44,854 nt of DNA from Streptomyces kebangsaanensis (GTDB taxonomy: Bacteria; Actinomycetota; Actinomycetes; Streptomycetales; Streptomycetaceae): positions 147,969-192,822 of the forward strand of contig NZ_JUJA01000058.1 of the NCBI RefSeq assembly GCF_001906585.1. The letters run 5' to 3'. Position 1 is the first letter of the stretch; each line of letters begins with the position of its first letter. The position numbers were made by a program, and so were the translations under genes. Below the pieces are notes generated by a model, which saw only the letters and a list, made by a program, of their open reading frames with translations, was not told the DNA's origin and did not search any database. Positions 19,835-28,607 of the stretch are shown one piece after another.

Positions 19835-21267
19835 GCCCGGACCCGGCGCAGGCACACGAGACGCCACGCGCGCGTGAGACGTCCCGTACGCACGACAACC
19901 CACGCGCGCACGAGAGCGCCCGTCGTCTCGCACCCGCGCGCATGCTCGACATCGATCCGCTGCTCGACGACCCGGAGACCCGGATCGTGGTGTGCTGCGG
20001 CTCGGGCGGGGTCGGCAAGACGACCACCGCAGCCGCCCTCGGCCTGCGCGCCGCCGAACGGGGCCGCAAGGTGGTCGTCCTGACCATCGACCCGGCCCGC
20101 CGGCTCGCCCAGTCCATGGGCATCGACTCGCTCGACAACGTGCCGCGCCGGGTGAAGGGCACGGAGGGCGGCGGCGAACTGCACGCCATGATGCTCGACA
20201 TGAAGCGCACCTTCGACGAGGTCGTCGAGGCGCACGCGGACCCCGAGCGGGCGGCCGCGATCCTGGCCAACCCCTTCTACCAGTCGCTCTCCGCCGGCTT
20301 CGCGGGCACGCAGGAGTACATGGCCATGGAGAAGCTGGGCCAGCTGCGGGCCAGGGACGAGTGGGACCTCATCGTCGTCGACACCCCGCCGTCCCGCTCC
20401 GCGCTGGACTTCCTGGACGCCCCCAAGCGGCTCGGCTCCTTCCTCGACGGCCGGCTGATCCGGCTGCTGACGGCCCCGGCGAAGCTGGGCGGGCGCGCGG
20501 GCATGAAGTTCCTGAACGTCGGGATGACGATGATGACCGGCACGCTCGGCAAGCTGCTGGGCGGTCAGCTGCTCAAGGACGTCCAGACGTTCGTGGCCGC
20601 GATGGACACCACCTTCGGCGGCTTCCGCACGCGCGCGGACGCCACGTACAAGCTGCTGCAGGCGCCCGGGACGGCGTTCCTGGTGGTCGCGGCCCCGGAG
20701 CGCGACGCGCTGCGCGAGGCCGCGTACTTCGTGGAGCGACTGGCCGCGGAGAAGATGCCCCTCGCCGGTCTGGTGCTCAACCGGGTGCACGGCAGCGGCG
20801 CCGGCCATCTGTCGGCCGAGCGGGCGCTGGCCGCCGCGGAAAATCTTGAAGAGTCCCGCATTGTGGATCAGGAGGACGGGAAAGAACCTTGTAACTCCCC
20901 CGACACGTACGGCGGTTCGGACTCTCCCTCTTCCCACCCCGATCCCGGTGCTACGCGCGCCGACACCCCCGCGCCCACCGGCACCGATGCACCCCCCGAC
21001 ACCGATGCGCCCGCTTCCGCCGACGCCCCCGACCCGGACCCGTCCGTCGACCAGGTCACCGCGGGCCTGCTGAGGCTGCACGCCGAGCGCATGCAACTGC
21101 TCTTCCGCGAGCAGCGCACGCGGGACCGCTTCACCGCCCTGCATCCCGAGGTGGCGGTGGCCGAAGTGGCCGCGCTGCCCGGCGATGTGCACGACCTCTC
21201 GGGGCTGCGGGACATCGGAAACAAGCTCGCGGACAACCGCCGCGAGCTGCCCGAGCCGAGCGCCTGA
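19831..21267 (+). CDS. ArsA/GET3-family ATPase (second copy)
   Basis: A 478-residue partner. Residues 1-35 are a polar, His/Arg-rich leader. CCGSGGVGKTTTAAALG is the Walker A at about residue 54, TIDPARRLAQSMG the A' motif, and LIVVDTPPSRSALDFLDAP the switch II region. A 70-residue Asp/Pro/Thr/Ala-rich disordered insert (20870-21055, PTGTDAPPDTDAPASADAP) interrupts the C-terminal part before VTAGLLRLHAERMQLL. The start at 19831 overlaps the first ATPase gene, so the two are probably made in equal amounts and may form a heterodimer. Downstream are GGTCC pentamer repeats and then convergent wblA. Confidence 0.87.
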   Translation: MSPDPAQAHETPRARETSRTHDNPRAHESARRLAPARMLDIDPLLDDPETRIVVCCGSGGVGKTTTAAALGLRAAERGRKVVVLTIDPARRLAQSMGIDSLDNVPRRVKGTEGGGELHAMMLDMKRTFDEVVEAHADPERAAAILANPFYQSLSAGFAGTQEYMAMEKLGQLRARDEWDLIVVDTPPSRSALDFLDAPKRLGSFLDGRLIRLLTAPAKLGGRAGMKFLNVGMTMMTGTLGKLLGGQLLKDVQTFVAAMDTTFGGFRTRADATYKLLQAPGTAFLVVAAPERDALREAAYFVERLAAEKMPLAGLVLNRVHGSGAGHLSAERALAAAENLEESRIVDQEDGKEPCNSPDTYGGSDSPSSHPDPGATRADTPAPTGTDAPPDTDAPASADAPDPDPSVDQVTAGLLRLHAERMQLLFREQRTRDRFTALHPEVAVAEVAALPGDVHDLSGLRDIGNKLADNRRELPEPSA

Positions 21268-21344
21268 CGCGCGCAGCCCAGGGGACGCCTCAGCCCAGTC
21301 CAGCCCGATCCGATCCAGCCCGTCCCAGCCAGATCCAGTCCGAT

Positions 21345-21376
21345 CCGGTCCGGTCCGGTCCGGTCCGGTCCGGTTC
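21345..21376. repeat. CGGTC/GGTCC pentamer microsatellite
   Basis: About six head-to-tail copies of GGTCC, preceded by degenerate GATCCAGTC-like copies from 21297, fill the gap between the convergent ATPase and wblA genes. Such runs are prone to length changes. Confidence 0.6.
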
Positions 21377-21386
21377 AGGAGGATGC

Positions 21387-21725
21387 TCAGCCCACCGCCG
21401 CGTAGTTCTCGTACACCTGGCCGTCCTCCAGAGGCACCAGGCCCACCCCGCGCTCGTACTCCATGCGCGCGGTCTCCAGCAGCCGGCGCCAGGACGTGAC
21501 GGTCGGCCTCCGGCGCAGCAGTGCGCGGCGCTCACGCTCCGTCATGCCTCCCCAGACCCCGAACTCCACGCGGTTGTCGAGCGCGTCGGCGAGGCACTCG
21601 GTGCGAACCGGACATCCGGTGCACACCGCCTTGGCCCTGTTCTGCGCTGCTCCTTGAACGAACAGTTCATCCGGATCGGTAGTGCGGCAGGCCGCCTGCG
21701 CACTCCAGTCGGTTACCCAGCCCAT
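21387..21725 (-). CDS. wblA: WhiB-family regulator WblA
   Basis: A 112-residue iron-sulfur transcription factor. The [4Fe-4S] ligands are C13, C35, C38 and C44 (AACRTTDPDELF and CTGCPVRTEC). The GVWGG turn (residues 56-60) and basic tail RRRPTVTSWRRLL follow, and it ends YENYAAVG. WblA is a pleiotropic regulator that supports sporulation and represses antibiotic genes in Streptomyces. Start 21725 gives the length known for the family; an in-frame ATG at 21776 and GTG at 21782 would add 17-19 residues. It is divergent from the penicillin-binding protein gene, with a 450-base regulatory region between them. Confidence 0.93.
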   Translation of the reverse strand: MGWVTDWSAQAACRTTDPDELFVQGAAQNRAKAVCTGCPVRTECLADALDNRVEFGVWGGMTERERRALLRRRPTVTSWRRLLETARMEYERGVGLVPLEDGQVYENYAAVG

Positions 21726-22177
21726 ACCGGCGCCGTCCTCTCCCGAATCGAGGCTCCCCCACGGCGGCAGCGGCATATTCACCGCCGCCAGTTGAGGACG
21801 TTACGGAAGGTGGGCACGGCGCAACACCCCCAGCGGGCCCAATCTTGAATGGTCCGAACGGACTATGGGGAAGCGGCAGATCACCCGGGGGAGTGAGCTG
21901 GCGACATGTGCGGCATTACCGGCACCATGGGGCAATTACGGTGCGCCACAACGGACGCCAGGTGGCACACGAGGTGATTTCGGGCGCACACCCAACACGC
22001 CCTCGCGGCACGCCCCGACACACTCCCGGACCCGTCCCGTCCGAAAAAATCGAGCGGACCCGGAACCTTTCGAGGCCGCCGGACGTATTGATACGTGGCC
22101 ACACGGCTGTGACAGTGAGAGCAGCTTAGGCCAAGGCATATACGCGTGTCCGGCGAATGAGAACGTAGGCTGCCCTC
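21726..22177. other. Long divergent regulatory region wblA / PBP
   Basis: About 450 bases without a supported gene. A GTCCG-AA-CGGAC inverted repeat lies at 21852-21863. The last bases hold TAGGCT (22166-22171), seven bases before the PBP start, a likely leaderless -10. Small open frames here lack ribosome sites. Confidence 0.5.
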
Positions 22178-24475
22178 ATGCCAAAGAAGCGCTCCGGTGG
22201 AGGCCTGTCGCCCACACAGCAGGCCGCCAAGTTCCTCGGTGTCAGTGTGCTCGCGGGAGTCGTGATGGCCGGCATCGCGCTGCCCGCGGCCGGCGCGCTG
22301 GGCCTGGCGGCCAAGGGATCGGTCGAGGGGTTCGACGACATCCCGGCCAACCTCAAGCGTCCGCCGCTCAGCCAGCGCACCACGATCCTGGACAACCGGG
22401 GCCACCAGATCGCCCAGGTCTACTCCCGCGACCGTACGGTGGTGGAGCTGAAGAACATCTCGCCGTACATGCAGAAGGCGATCGTCGCGATCGAGGACTC
22501 GCGCTTCTACGAGCACGGCGCGATCGACCTGAAGGGCGTGCTGCGCGCGCTCAACAAGAACGCGCAAGAAGGCGGGGTCACCCAGGGCGCCTCCACGCTC
22601 ACCCAGCAGTACGTCAAGAACGTCTTCGTGGAGGAGGCCGGCGACGACCCGACGAAGGTCGCCCAGGCCACCCAGCAGACCCTCGGCCGCAAGATCAAGG
22701 AACTGAAGTACGCGATCCAGGTCGAGCAGGACCTGGGCAAGAACAAGATCCTCGAGAACTACCTCAACATCACCTTCTTCGGCCAGCAGGCCTACGGCGT
22801 CGAGGCCGCCTCACAGCGCTACTTCTCCAAGCACGCCAAGGACCTGACCCTTCCGGAGGCGGCGCTGCTGGCCGGTCTCGTCCAGTCGCCCAGTTACTAC
22901 GACCCGGCCAACGACCCGGCGAAGGCCACCAAGCGACGCAACGTCGTGCTGCAGCGCATGGCCGACGTCGGCGACATCTCGCAGGCGGAGGCCGACAAGG
23001 CCAAGAAGGAGCCCCTGGGCCTGAAGGTCACCCCGCCGCGCAACGGCTGCATCACGGCGGTCAAGGGCGCGGGCTTCTTCTGCGACTACGTCCGCGCGGT
23101 GTTCCTGAACGACCCCGTCTTCGGCAAGACCAGGGAGGACCGGGCGAAGATCTGGAACCAGGGCGGTCTGACCATCCGCACGACGCTCGACCCGCAGGCG
23201 CAGGAGTCGGTGCAGAAGTCGATCCGGGACCACGTCAAACAGAGCGACGACGTGGCCACCGCCGCCGCCATCGTCGAGCCCGGTACCGGCAAGATCCTCG
23301 CCATGGGCCAGTCCCGCCCGTACGGCTTCGGCAAGAACGAGACGCAGATCAACCTCTCCGTCGACGGCGCCATGGGCGGCGGCGCCGGCTACCAGCCCGG
23401 TTCGACGTTCAAGCCGATCGTCGCGGCCGCGGCCCTCGAGCGCGGGATGCCCCCGACGAAGTCGTACGCCTCGCCGTACAAGATGGACTACCCGACCCCG
23501 GTCTCGGCCTGCGGCGGCAGGACGTGGAACGAGAAGGGCGTCCCGGTCGAGAACGAGAACGAGGCGGAGGTCGGCCCCTACGCCATGAAGGAGGCGACCG
23601 CGAAGTCGGTCAACACCTACTACGTGGAGCTGATCAGCGAGATCGGCATCTGCCCGGTGACGGAGATGGCCAAGAAGATGGGCGTCGAGCGGGCGGACGG
23701 CAAGAAGATGACCCAGGCCCCGTCCATCGCCCTCGGCACCCAGGAGATGTCTCCGCTGACCATGGCGAACGGCTACGCCACCTTCGCCTCGCGCGGCATG
23801 TACTGCACCCCGGTCGCCATCGCGTCGATCAGCCAGCGCATCGGTGACAAGAGCAAGTCGCTCGCGGTCCCGAAGACGACCTGCTCGCGCGCGATGTCGG
23901 AGAAGACCGCCGACACCATCAACACGCTCCTCAGGGGCGTGGTCGAGGACGGTACGGGTACGCAGGCCGGCCTCGGCAGCCGCGCCAGCGCCGGCAAGAC
24001 CGGTACGACGGACTTCCGCTACGCGGCCTGGTTCGTGGGCTACACGCCGAACATGGCCGGCGCGGTCTGGGTCGGCGACCCCGCGCACAAGCGGAGGATG
24101 GTCGACATCTCGATCGGCGGCGTCTGGCACTCCAAGGTCTTCGGTGGCCAGGTCCCCGGCCCCATCTGGCGCGACATGATGAGCGGCGCGCTCGAGGGCA
24201 AGGACGCCCCGTCCTTCCAGCTCGTGGACATCCCGGACCCGGAGAGGAACAGGGACAGGGACGAGGACGACAGGGACGAGGACCAGGGCAGGGGAAGGGG
24301 AAGGGGCCACGGGAACGGCGGAAACAACGGCGGGTTCCTCGGCGGTCTGATCGGCGGAAACGGCGGGAACAACGGCGGCGGCCCCGGCCCGAACCCGTCC
24401 TTCTCCGTCCCGGAGGGCTTCTTCCAGGGCCAGGGCGTTCCCCGGGGCACCGACAACGGGGGCCAGCGCGGCTGA
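22178..24475 (+). CDS. Bifunctional class A penicillin-binding protein
   Basis: A 765-residue membrane enzyme that polymerises and cross-links peptidoglycan. A basic N-terminus and one membrane helix (about residues 20-45) anchor it. The GT51 glycosyltransferase follows (IVAIEDSRFYEHGAIDLKG with the catalytic Glu, then GASTLTQQYVKN). The transpeptidase has S409-x-x-K (STFKP), SVN, and K607-T-G (AGKTGTTDFRYAAWFVGY). The tail from about residue 690 is Asp/Arg then Gly/Asn rich and probably extracellular and disordered. No ribosome site is visible; a TAGGCT box seven bases before the ATG suggests a leaderless mRNA. Terminated at 24510-24544. Confidence 0.93.
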   Translation: MPKKRSGGGLSPTQQAAKFLGVSVLAGVVMAGIALPAAGALGLAAKGSVEGFDDIPANLKRPPLSQRTTILDNRGHQIAQVYSRDRTVVELKNISPYMQKAIVAIEDSRFYEHGAIDLKGVLRALNKNAQEGGVTQGASTLTQQYVKNVFVEEAGDDPTKVAQATQQTLGRKIKELKYAIQVEQDLGKNKILENYLNITFFGQQAYGVEAASQRYFSKHAKDLTLPEAALLAGLVQSPSYYDPANDPAKATKRRNVVLQRMADVGDISQAEADKAKKEPLGLKVTPPRNGCITAVKGAGFFCDYVRAVFLNDPVFGKTREDRAKIWNQGGLTIRTTLDPQAQESVQKSIRDHVKQSDDVATAAAIVEPGTGKILAMGQSRPYGFGKNETQINLSVDGAMGGGAGYQPGSTFKPIVAAAALERGMPPTKSYASPYKMDYPTPVSACGGRTWNEKGVPVENENEAEVGPYAMKEATAKSVNTYYVELISEIGICPVTEMAKKMGVERADGKKMTQAPSIALGTQEMSPLTMANGYATFASRGMYCTPVAIASISQRIGDKSKSLAVPKTTCSRAMSEKTADTINTLLRGVVEDGTGTQAGLGSRASAGKTGTTDFRYAAWFVGYTPNMAGAVWVGDPAHKRRMVDISIGGVWHSKVFGGQVPGPIWRDMMSGALEGKDAPSFQLVDIPDPERNRDRDEDDRDEDQGRGRGRGHGNGGNNGGFLGGLIGGNGGNNGGGPGPNPSFSVPEGFFQGQGVPRGTDNGGQRG

Positions 24476-24509
24476 CGGGCCTGCCGGCCACCACGGGAAG
24501 AACAACGGC

Positions 24510-24544
24510 GAAGGGGCGCACGGCTGAGAGCCGGCGCCCCTTTC
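24510..24544. terminator. Bidirectional terminator PBP / YqeY
   Basis: Arms GAAGGGGCGC and GCGCCCCTTTC enclose CGGCT-GAG-AGCCG, a near-continuous stem ending in a T-run. It sits between convergent stops and should work in both directions. Confidence 0.8.
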
Positions 24545-24582
24545 GCTGATCAGTTGCCGATCCGCTGCCGGTCCGCTGCCGA

Positions 24583-25047
24583 TCAGCCCGCCAGCAGCTT
24601 CTTGACCGCGGCGGCGACCCGGCCGCCCTCGGCCTGCCCCGCGACCTTGGGGTTCACGATCTTCATGACCGCCCCCATGGCCCGCGGCCCCTCGGCACCC
24701 GCCGCCCTGGCCTCCTCGACGGCCTGGGCGACGATCGCGTTCAGCTCCTCGTCGGACATCTGCTTGGGCAGATAGGCGGCGAGCACCTCGCCCTCGGCCT
24801 TCTCCCGCTCGGCCGACTCCGCACGACCCCCCTGCGCGAAGGCCTCGGCCGCCTCCCGGCGCTTCTTGGCCTCCTTGGTGATCACCTTGAGGACCTCGTC
24901 GTCGGAGAGCTCGCGCTTCTCCTTGCCCGCGACCTCCTCCTTGGTGATCGCGGCAAGCGTCAGCCGGAGCGTCGAGGAGCGGAGCTCGTCGCGCTCCTTG
25001 ATCGCGGCGTTGAGGTCATCGTGCAGCTTCGACTTGAGCGTGGTCAT
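24583..25047 (-). CDS. GatB/YqeY-domain protein
   Basis: A 154-residue protein of the YqeY family, related to the tail of the amidotransferase subunit GatB. Family features are LKSKLHDDLNAAIKERDELRSSTLRLTLAAI at the start, KEAKKRREAAEAFAQGGR in the middle, and the MGAVMKIVNPKVAGQAEGGRVA motif near the end, which resembles GatB's tRNA-contacting domain. The precise role of stand-alone YqeY is not established. The ATG at 25047 (MTTLKSKL) is chosen; upstream the frame is open but overlaps the divergent gene's start. No strong ribosome site is seen. Confidence 0.9.
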   Translation of the reverse strand: MTTLKSKLHDDLNAAIKERDELRSSTLRLTLAAITKEEVAGKEKRELSDDEVLKVITKEAKKRREAAEAFAQGGRAESAEREKAEGEVLAAYLPKQMSDEELNAIVAQAVEEARAAGAEGPRAMGAVMKIVNPKVAGQAEGGRVAAAVKKLLAG

Positions 25048-25168
25048 GGAGGTGATTGTCGCAGCTACGGCCGCGTCCCCGCGCGTCAATTCACGGGGCC
25101 CGCGGGTCGGCTCCCCGGCGAACCGCGGCTGATTTTCCCTGCGAGGACGGGCCTGAGACGATGGGCAC

Positions 25169-26095
25169 ATGCGCGCGCGATACGGAATTCCCCTGGGCAT
25201 CACGGCGGTTGCGGCCGCAGGCCTCCTCTACTCGGCGGGTTTCGAGGCCCGCTCCTTCCGCCTGAGGCGGGTGACGGTCCCGGTCCTGCCCTCCGGCATG
25301 CGCCCCCTGCGCGTCCTGCAGGTCTCCGACATCCACATGGTGAGCGGCCAGCGCAAGAAGCAGCGCTGGCTGCGCTCGCTGGCCGGCCTGCGCCCCGACT
25401 TCGTGATCAACACCGGCGACAACCTGTCGGACCCGGAGGGCGTACCGGAGGTCCTGGACGCCCTCGGCCCCCTGATGGAGTTCCCGGGCGCGTACGTCTT
25501 CGGCTCCAACGACTACTACGGCCCCAAGCTGCGCAACCCCGCCCGCTACCTGATGGAGAAGACGACCGGCCGCCACGGCCTGAACGGCAACCCGCCCGCC
25601 GTGGGGGTGATCCACAACCCGTGGGAGGACCTGCGCGACGGCTTCGACGAGGCCGGCTGGCTCAATCTGACGAACACGCGCGGCACCCTCAAGGTCGAGG
25701 ACGTCTCGGTGGAGCTGACCGGCCTGGACGACCCGCACATCAAGCGGGACCGCTACGCGCGGGTCGCGGGCGGCCCCTCCGACACGGCGGACTTCTCGAT
25801 GGGCGTGGTCCACGCCCCGTACCTGCGCACCCTGGACGCCTTCACGGCCGACGACTACCCCCTGATCCTGGCCGGCCACACCCACGGCGGCCAGCTCTGC
25901 ATCCCCTTCTACGGCGCCCTGGTCACCAACTGCGACCTCGACACCGACCGGGTGAAGGGCCTGTCCACCCACACCTCCGAGGGCCGCACCTCCTACCTCC
26001 ACGTCTCCGCCGGCTGCGGCACCAACCGCTACACCCCGGTCCGCTTCGCCTGCCCACCGGAGGCGACGCTGCTGACGCTGGTGGGGCGGGAGTAG
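25169..26095 (+). CDS. Membrane-anchored metallophosphoesterase
   Basis: A 308-residue YkuE-like calcineurin-fold phosphoesterase. An N-terminal hydrophobic segment (GIPLGITAVAAAGLLYSAG) likely anchors it. Metal-binding motifs are VSDIHMVSG (DxH), NTGDNLSD (GD), GSNDYY (GNxD variant with Ser), VVHAPY and AGHTHGGQL. The GNHD motif is changed to GSND, with Asp in place of the usual His, so activity may be altered. Substrate unknown; relatives act on UDP-sugars or lipid-linked phosphates. It is the last core gene before tRNA-Pro. Confidence 0.9.
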   Translation: MRARYGIPLGITAVAAAGLLYSAGFEARSFRLRRVTVPVLPSGMRPLRVLQVSDIHMVSGQRKKQRWLRSLAGLRPDFVINTGDNLSDPEGVPEVLDALGPLMEFPGAYVFGSNDYYGPKLRNPARYLMEKTTGRHGLNGNPPAVGVIHNPWEDLRDGFDEAGWLNLTNTRGTLKVEDVSVELTGLDDPHIKRDRYARVAGGPSDTADFSMGVVHAPYLRTLDAFTADDYPLILAGHTHGGQLCIPFYGALVTNCDLDTDRVKGLSTHTSEGRTSYLHVSAGCGTNRYTPVRFACPPEATLLTLVGRE

Positions 26096-26206
26096 CCCCC
26101 CACCCCCACCTGCACCCCGGTCCGCCGCCACCCCACCAAAACCGGATTTCGTCTCCGGCCGCCAGTGGGCTAAAGTAATCGTCGTCGCCGCGACAAGCAG
26201 CGACAC

Positions 26207-26280
26207 CGGGGTGTGGCGCAGCTTGGCAGCGCGCTTCGTTCGGGACGAAGAGGTCGTGGGTTCAAATCCCGCCACCCCGA
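26207..26280 (+). tRNA. tRNA-Pro(CGG)
   Basis: Full cloverleaf: acceptor CGGGGTG/CACCCCG, D-stem GCGC/GCGC, anticodon stem CTTCG/CGAAG with loop TTCGGGA (anticodon CGG at 26241-26243), T-arm GTGGG-TTCAAAT-CCCGC with one G-T pair, discriminator A. The CCA end is not encoded. The genes that follow are mobile-element type, so its 3' half is the probable attachment site. Confidence 0.96.
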
Positions 26281-26295
26281 CAGAGAAACACCAGG

Positions 26296-26331
26296 TCAGG
26301 CCCGGTGCTGAGAGATCAGCGCCGGGCCTGA
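26296..26331 (+). terminator. Terminator of tRNA-Pro
   Basis: Arms 26296-26311 and 26316-26331 match at 15 of 16 positions around a GAGA loop and are followed by a T-rich stretch, 16 bases after the tRNA. Confidence 0.85.
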
Positions 26332-26352
26332 TTTGCTTTGGCGCCCCGTTTT

Positions 26353-26401
26353 GGGAGCCATTTGGGAGCCGACTTCCAGAACCGGCTCCCCAGCGGCTCC
26401 C
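26353..26401. promoter_or_regulatory. Candidate integrase arm sites of attL
   Basis: GGGAGCC occurs at 26353 and 26364 (11 bases apart), and its complement GGCTCCC at 26384 and 26395 (again 11 apart). One helical turn between copies and the inverted arrangement next to a tRNA gene are what an attachment-site arm region should look like. Inference; no integrase footprint is known. Confidence 0.45.
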
Positions 26402-26574
26402 ACCGAAGGTCTGTTGAAGAGGCTGACGAGCGGGCCGCCGACTATCTGGGGGGCCGGTAGTCCGGTCCCGGCCCCGTGGCGCTACGGCACAGCGGTTCGG
26501 GTATGCCGATCGGTGCTGGTGGTGCTGTGGAGGCGGTCTGTCGCGGAGCCGGTTGGGATCTTTAGGCCCTGCTC

Positions 26575-27485
26575 ATGTCGAAGCAGAAGCGGGGCAGGAA
26601 GCACCGAATGCCCCAGAAGCGGGTCCCCGGCCGTTCTCCGTTACCGCGTCCGCGTACGGCGGTTGGGGTGCTGCCGGGTGGCGGGTTGCCGCTGCGGGGA
26701 GCCTGGACCATGCGGCGCGGATGCTGGAGCACGCGAAACCGGACCAGCTGGTGGAGCTGGTGCTGCCGTACCTGTGGGTGGCTCTAGTGGACGGTCGTGT
26801 GCCGGCGAATGTGGGCGTGGACGCGTGTATGACGCTGCGGAACGCCTACGGCCAGCTGGGGGTGAGGGCTGAACTGCTGGCGGTCGACCTGGCGGTTCAG
26901 CACAAGGACGGAGGCGGCACCCGCTACGGCTCGCTCGCGCCGAGTTGGACGGGCACCTCGCGGAACGGGCACTGCGTGCTGGTGCTGCCCGACGCGGAGC
27001 GGTTCGTGGACGCCACGGTGGAGCAGTTCGACGAGGCCCGTGAGATCGGAATGGGCCCGATGGTCAGCAAGGTGGCGCTGTCGATTGACGGCAACGGCTC
27101 GTTGATGGAGCCGGGGGCGCAGGTGGTGCTCCAGCGCGGGGAACTGCTGCTGACGTACACGGTCGCCGGCCCGGAGTCGCTGACCTCCATTGTGGGACAC
27201 CGGGAGGAAGCGGCCCATACAGACGAACACCGTCGCACCGGGGTGAACGTCACTTCCTTCGCGCTGGTCGCCTTGCGCGGCGAGGGTGTGCGCGAGCGGG
27301 CGATGCAGGCGCCCCACCCGAGGCTGCGGGCGCTGCTGCGGGCGGTCGGGGACGCCCCATACGAGGCGGACGAGGCCGGTGACGTGCGGTTCTGCCTGCC
27401 CGATCAGAGCGATCGGGAGCGGTGGCTGCGGCTGGACGAGATCCCGCTGCCGCCGAGTGTTCCGGCTGCCTGGCACCGCTCGTAG
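26575..27485 (+). CDS. Transglutaminase-like protein with one-base frameshift
   Basis: A hypothetical protein of about 300 residues. The main frame ends at 27485 and carries a Cys-His-Asp set expected of a transglutaminase/cysteine-protease fold: Cys in DACMTLRNAYGQLG (26826), His in NGHCVLVL (26970) and Asp in ERFVDATVEQF (27009). The natural start seems to be the ATG at 26575 (MSKQKRGRKHRMPQKR), but that frame is one base off. Adding one G to the GGGG run at 26696-26699 joins it smoothly as LPLRG-SLDHAARMLEH, and GC3 is high in the first frame before this point and in the second after it. As sequenced, only a TTG at 26553 or a later start would give the main frame. It may be a sequencing slip or a genuine mutation. 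Confidence 0.6.
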
Positions 27486-27576
27486 GCGGACGAGGAACAT
27501 TGGAACGAAAACCGACGCCTGCGGAGGAGTCCACTCTCCCGCAGACGCGGCACGACACAGACGGGGCCTGTGAGCG

Positions 27577-27774
27577 TTACAGGTCCGACTCTGCGGGCGG
27601 GAGCTCGGTCTCGCTGCGGTTGTGCAGCCAGTTCAGCAGCCGGAAGCCGCGCTCGCTCTGCTCAGCGTTTCCCCAAAGTGCGGCCGAGAACGCTGCGACG
27701 GTGAGCGCCGCAACGGTGCCGAGCACGAACGTCTGCGGGCCGGTCAGTGACTGGGGCTGGCTTGGGGTGTCCAT
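27577..27774 (-). CDS. Small single-helix membrane protein
   Basis: A 65-residue protein with one membrane helix (FVLGTVAALTVAAFSAALWG, about residues 16-35) and a polar tail. An AAGGA site lies before the ATG. No family recognised; convergent with the transglutaminase-like gene. Confidence 0.5.
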   Translation of the reverse strand: MDTPSQPQSLTGPQTFVLGTVAALTVAAFSAALWGNAEQSERGFRLLNWLHNRSETELPPAESDL

Positions 27775-28052
27775 CGGTGTCCTTCGTTGTCGGGTGGTGC
27801 AGGTGATCCAGCGTAGGAGCCGCTCGGGGCGGCCGGGCAGATATCCGGTAAAACGTGAAGCGACCCTCTTATCTGCGGTAACGGGCCCCGGAGGACTTAG
27901 CGCACGTCTTGACGTCGATGTTCCTCAACCCCCGTCGTAGGCAGCGAAGGGCTCCGGCCTCCCGTGACCAAGCGACTGCGGGCTCGTCGTTCTCCGGGAG
28001 ACACGTGCACGTCCCCCGCCCGGCACTTGTGCGGGCGGGCCCCGGCTCCGCG

Positions 28053-28080
28053 CCCGGCACCCGGGGCCCCGGGTGCCGGG
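28053..28080. repeat. 28-bp perfect GC palindrome
   Basis: Every base from 28053 to 28080 pairs with its mirror (half-site CCCGGCACCCGGGG), and a second GGGGCCC block follows. It could be a cruciform site or terminator. It lies in a stretch with no confident gene. Confidence 0.65.
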
Positions 28081-28125
28081 GCCCGGGGCCCGCTCACTGC
28101 CTGATTTGGTCCGCTGGGTGCGGGA

Positions 28126-28500
28126 TGGTGCCGGGCGGGTACGACGAGTTCGCCCCGGGCGCGGCCCAGTCGCGCGGCTGTGATCGCGCTCGTCTGCCGG
28201 TCCCACAGGAGATCGAGGACCTGGACGACGGTGAGTGGACGGCGGCCCTTGCCGTTCATCGGCTGCGTGCCGCCACCCGGGTACTGGGCCCTGCCGCAGC
28301 GCTCTTCCCGCACGCCTGGCCCGTCAGGGAAGAGCGCTGGACGAGCCGCGCGCATCGAGCTGGCCTTTCCCGCCGGCCAGCTGGCGCTCCTGGACGACCA
28401 GCACACCGACGCCGCGGTCACGATGGACGACCCGGACGCGGGCCAGGACGAGGACTGCGGGATCGAGCAGGTCGCAAACGGCTGGTTGCGGCAGCACTGA
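28126..28500 (+). pseudogene. Possible decayed coding remnant
   Basis: One plus-strand frame reads PVPQEIEDLDDGEWTAALAV onwards to about 28345. A second, shifted by one base, continues with RIELAFPAGQLALLDDQHTD and ends at TGA 28500 (NGWLRQH), with about 95% GC3. Together they look like one gene broken by a frameshift; no family is recognised. The opposite strand also has an open frame of fair GC3 (from 28261 leftwards), so the call is uncertain. A 13-bp inverted repeat (28297-28309 with 28327-28339) lies within it. The rest of 27775-28558 shows nothing else that I can support. Confidence 0.3.
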
Positions 28501-28558
28501 GGTTGACCGAAGGAAGTCTGTGCCACACCACGTACGGCACCATCCGAGCCCAGATATG

Positions 28559-28594
28559 CGGATGCCCCCGCTACCGAGGGTGCGAGGGCATCCG
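28559..28594 (-). terminator. Terminator of the DGQHR gene
   Basis: Arms CGGATGCCC (28559-28567) and GGGCATCCG (28586-28594), with extra CCC/GGG pairing inside, lie 14 bases past the leftward gene's stop. Confidence 0.6.
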
Positions 28595-28607
28595 AGTGCG
28601 TGTGAGC

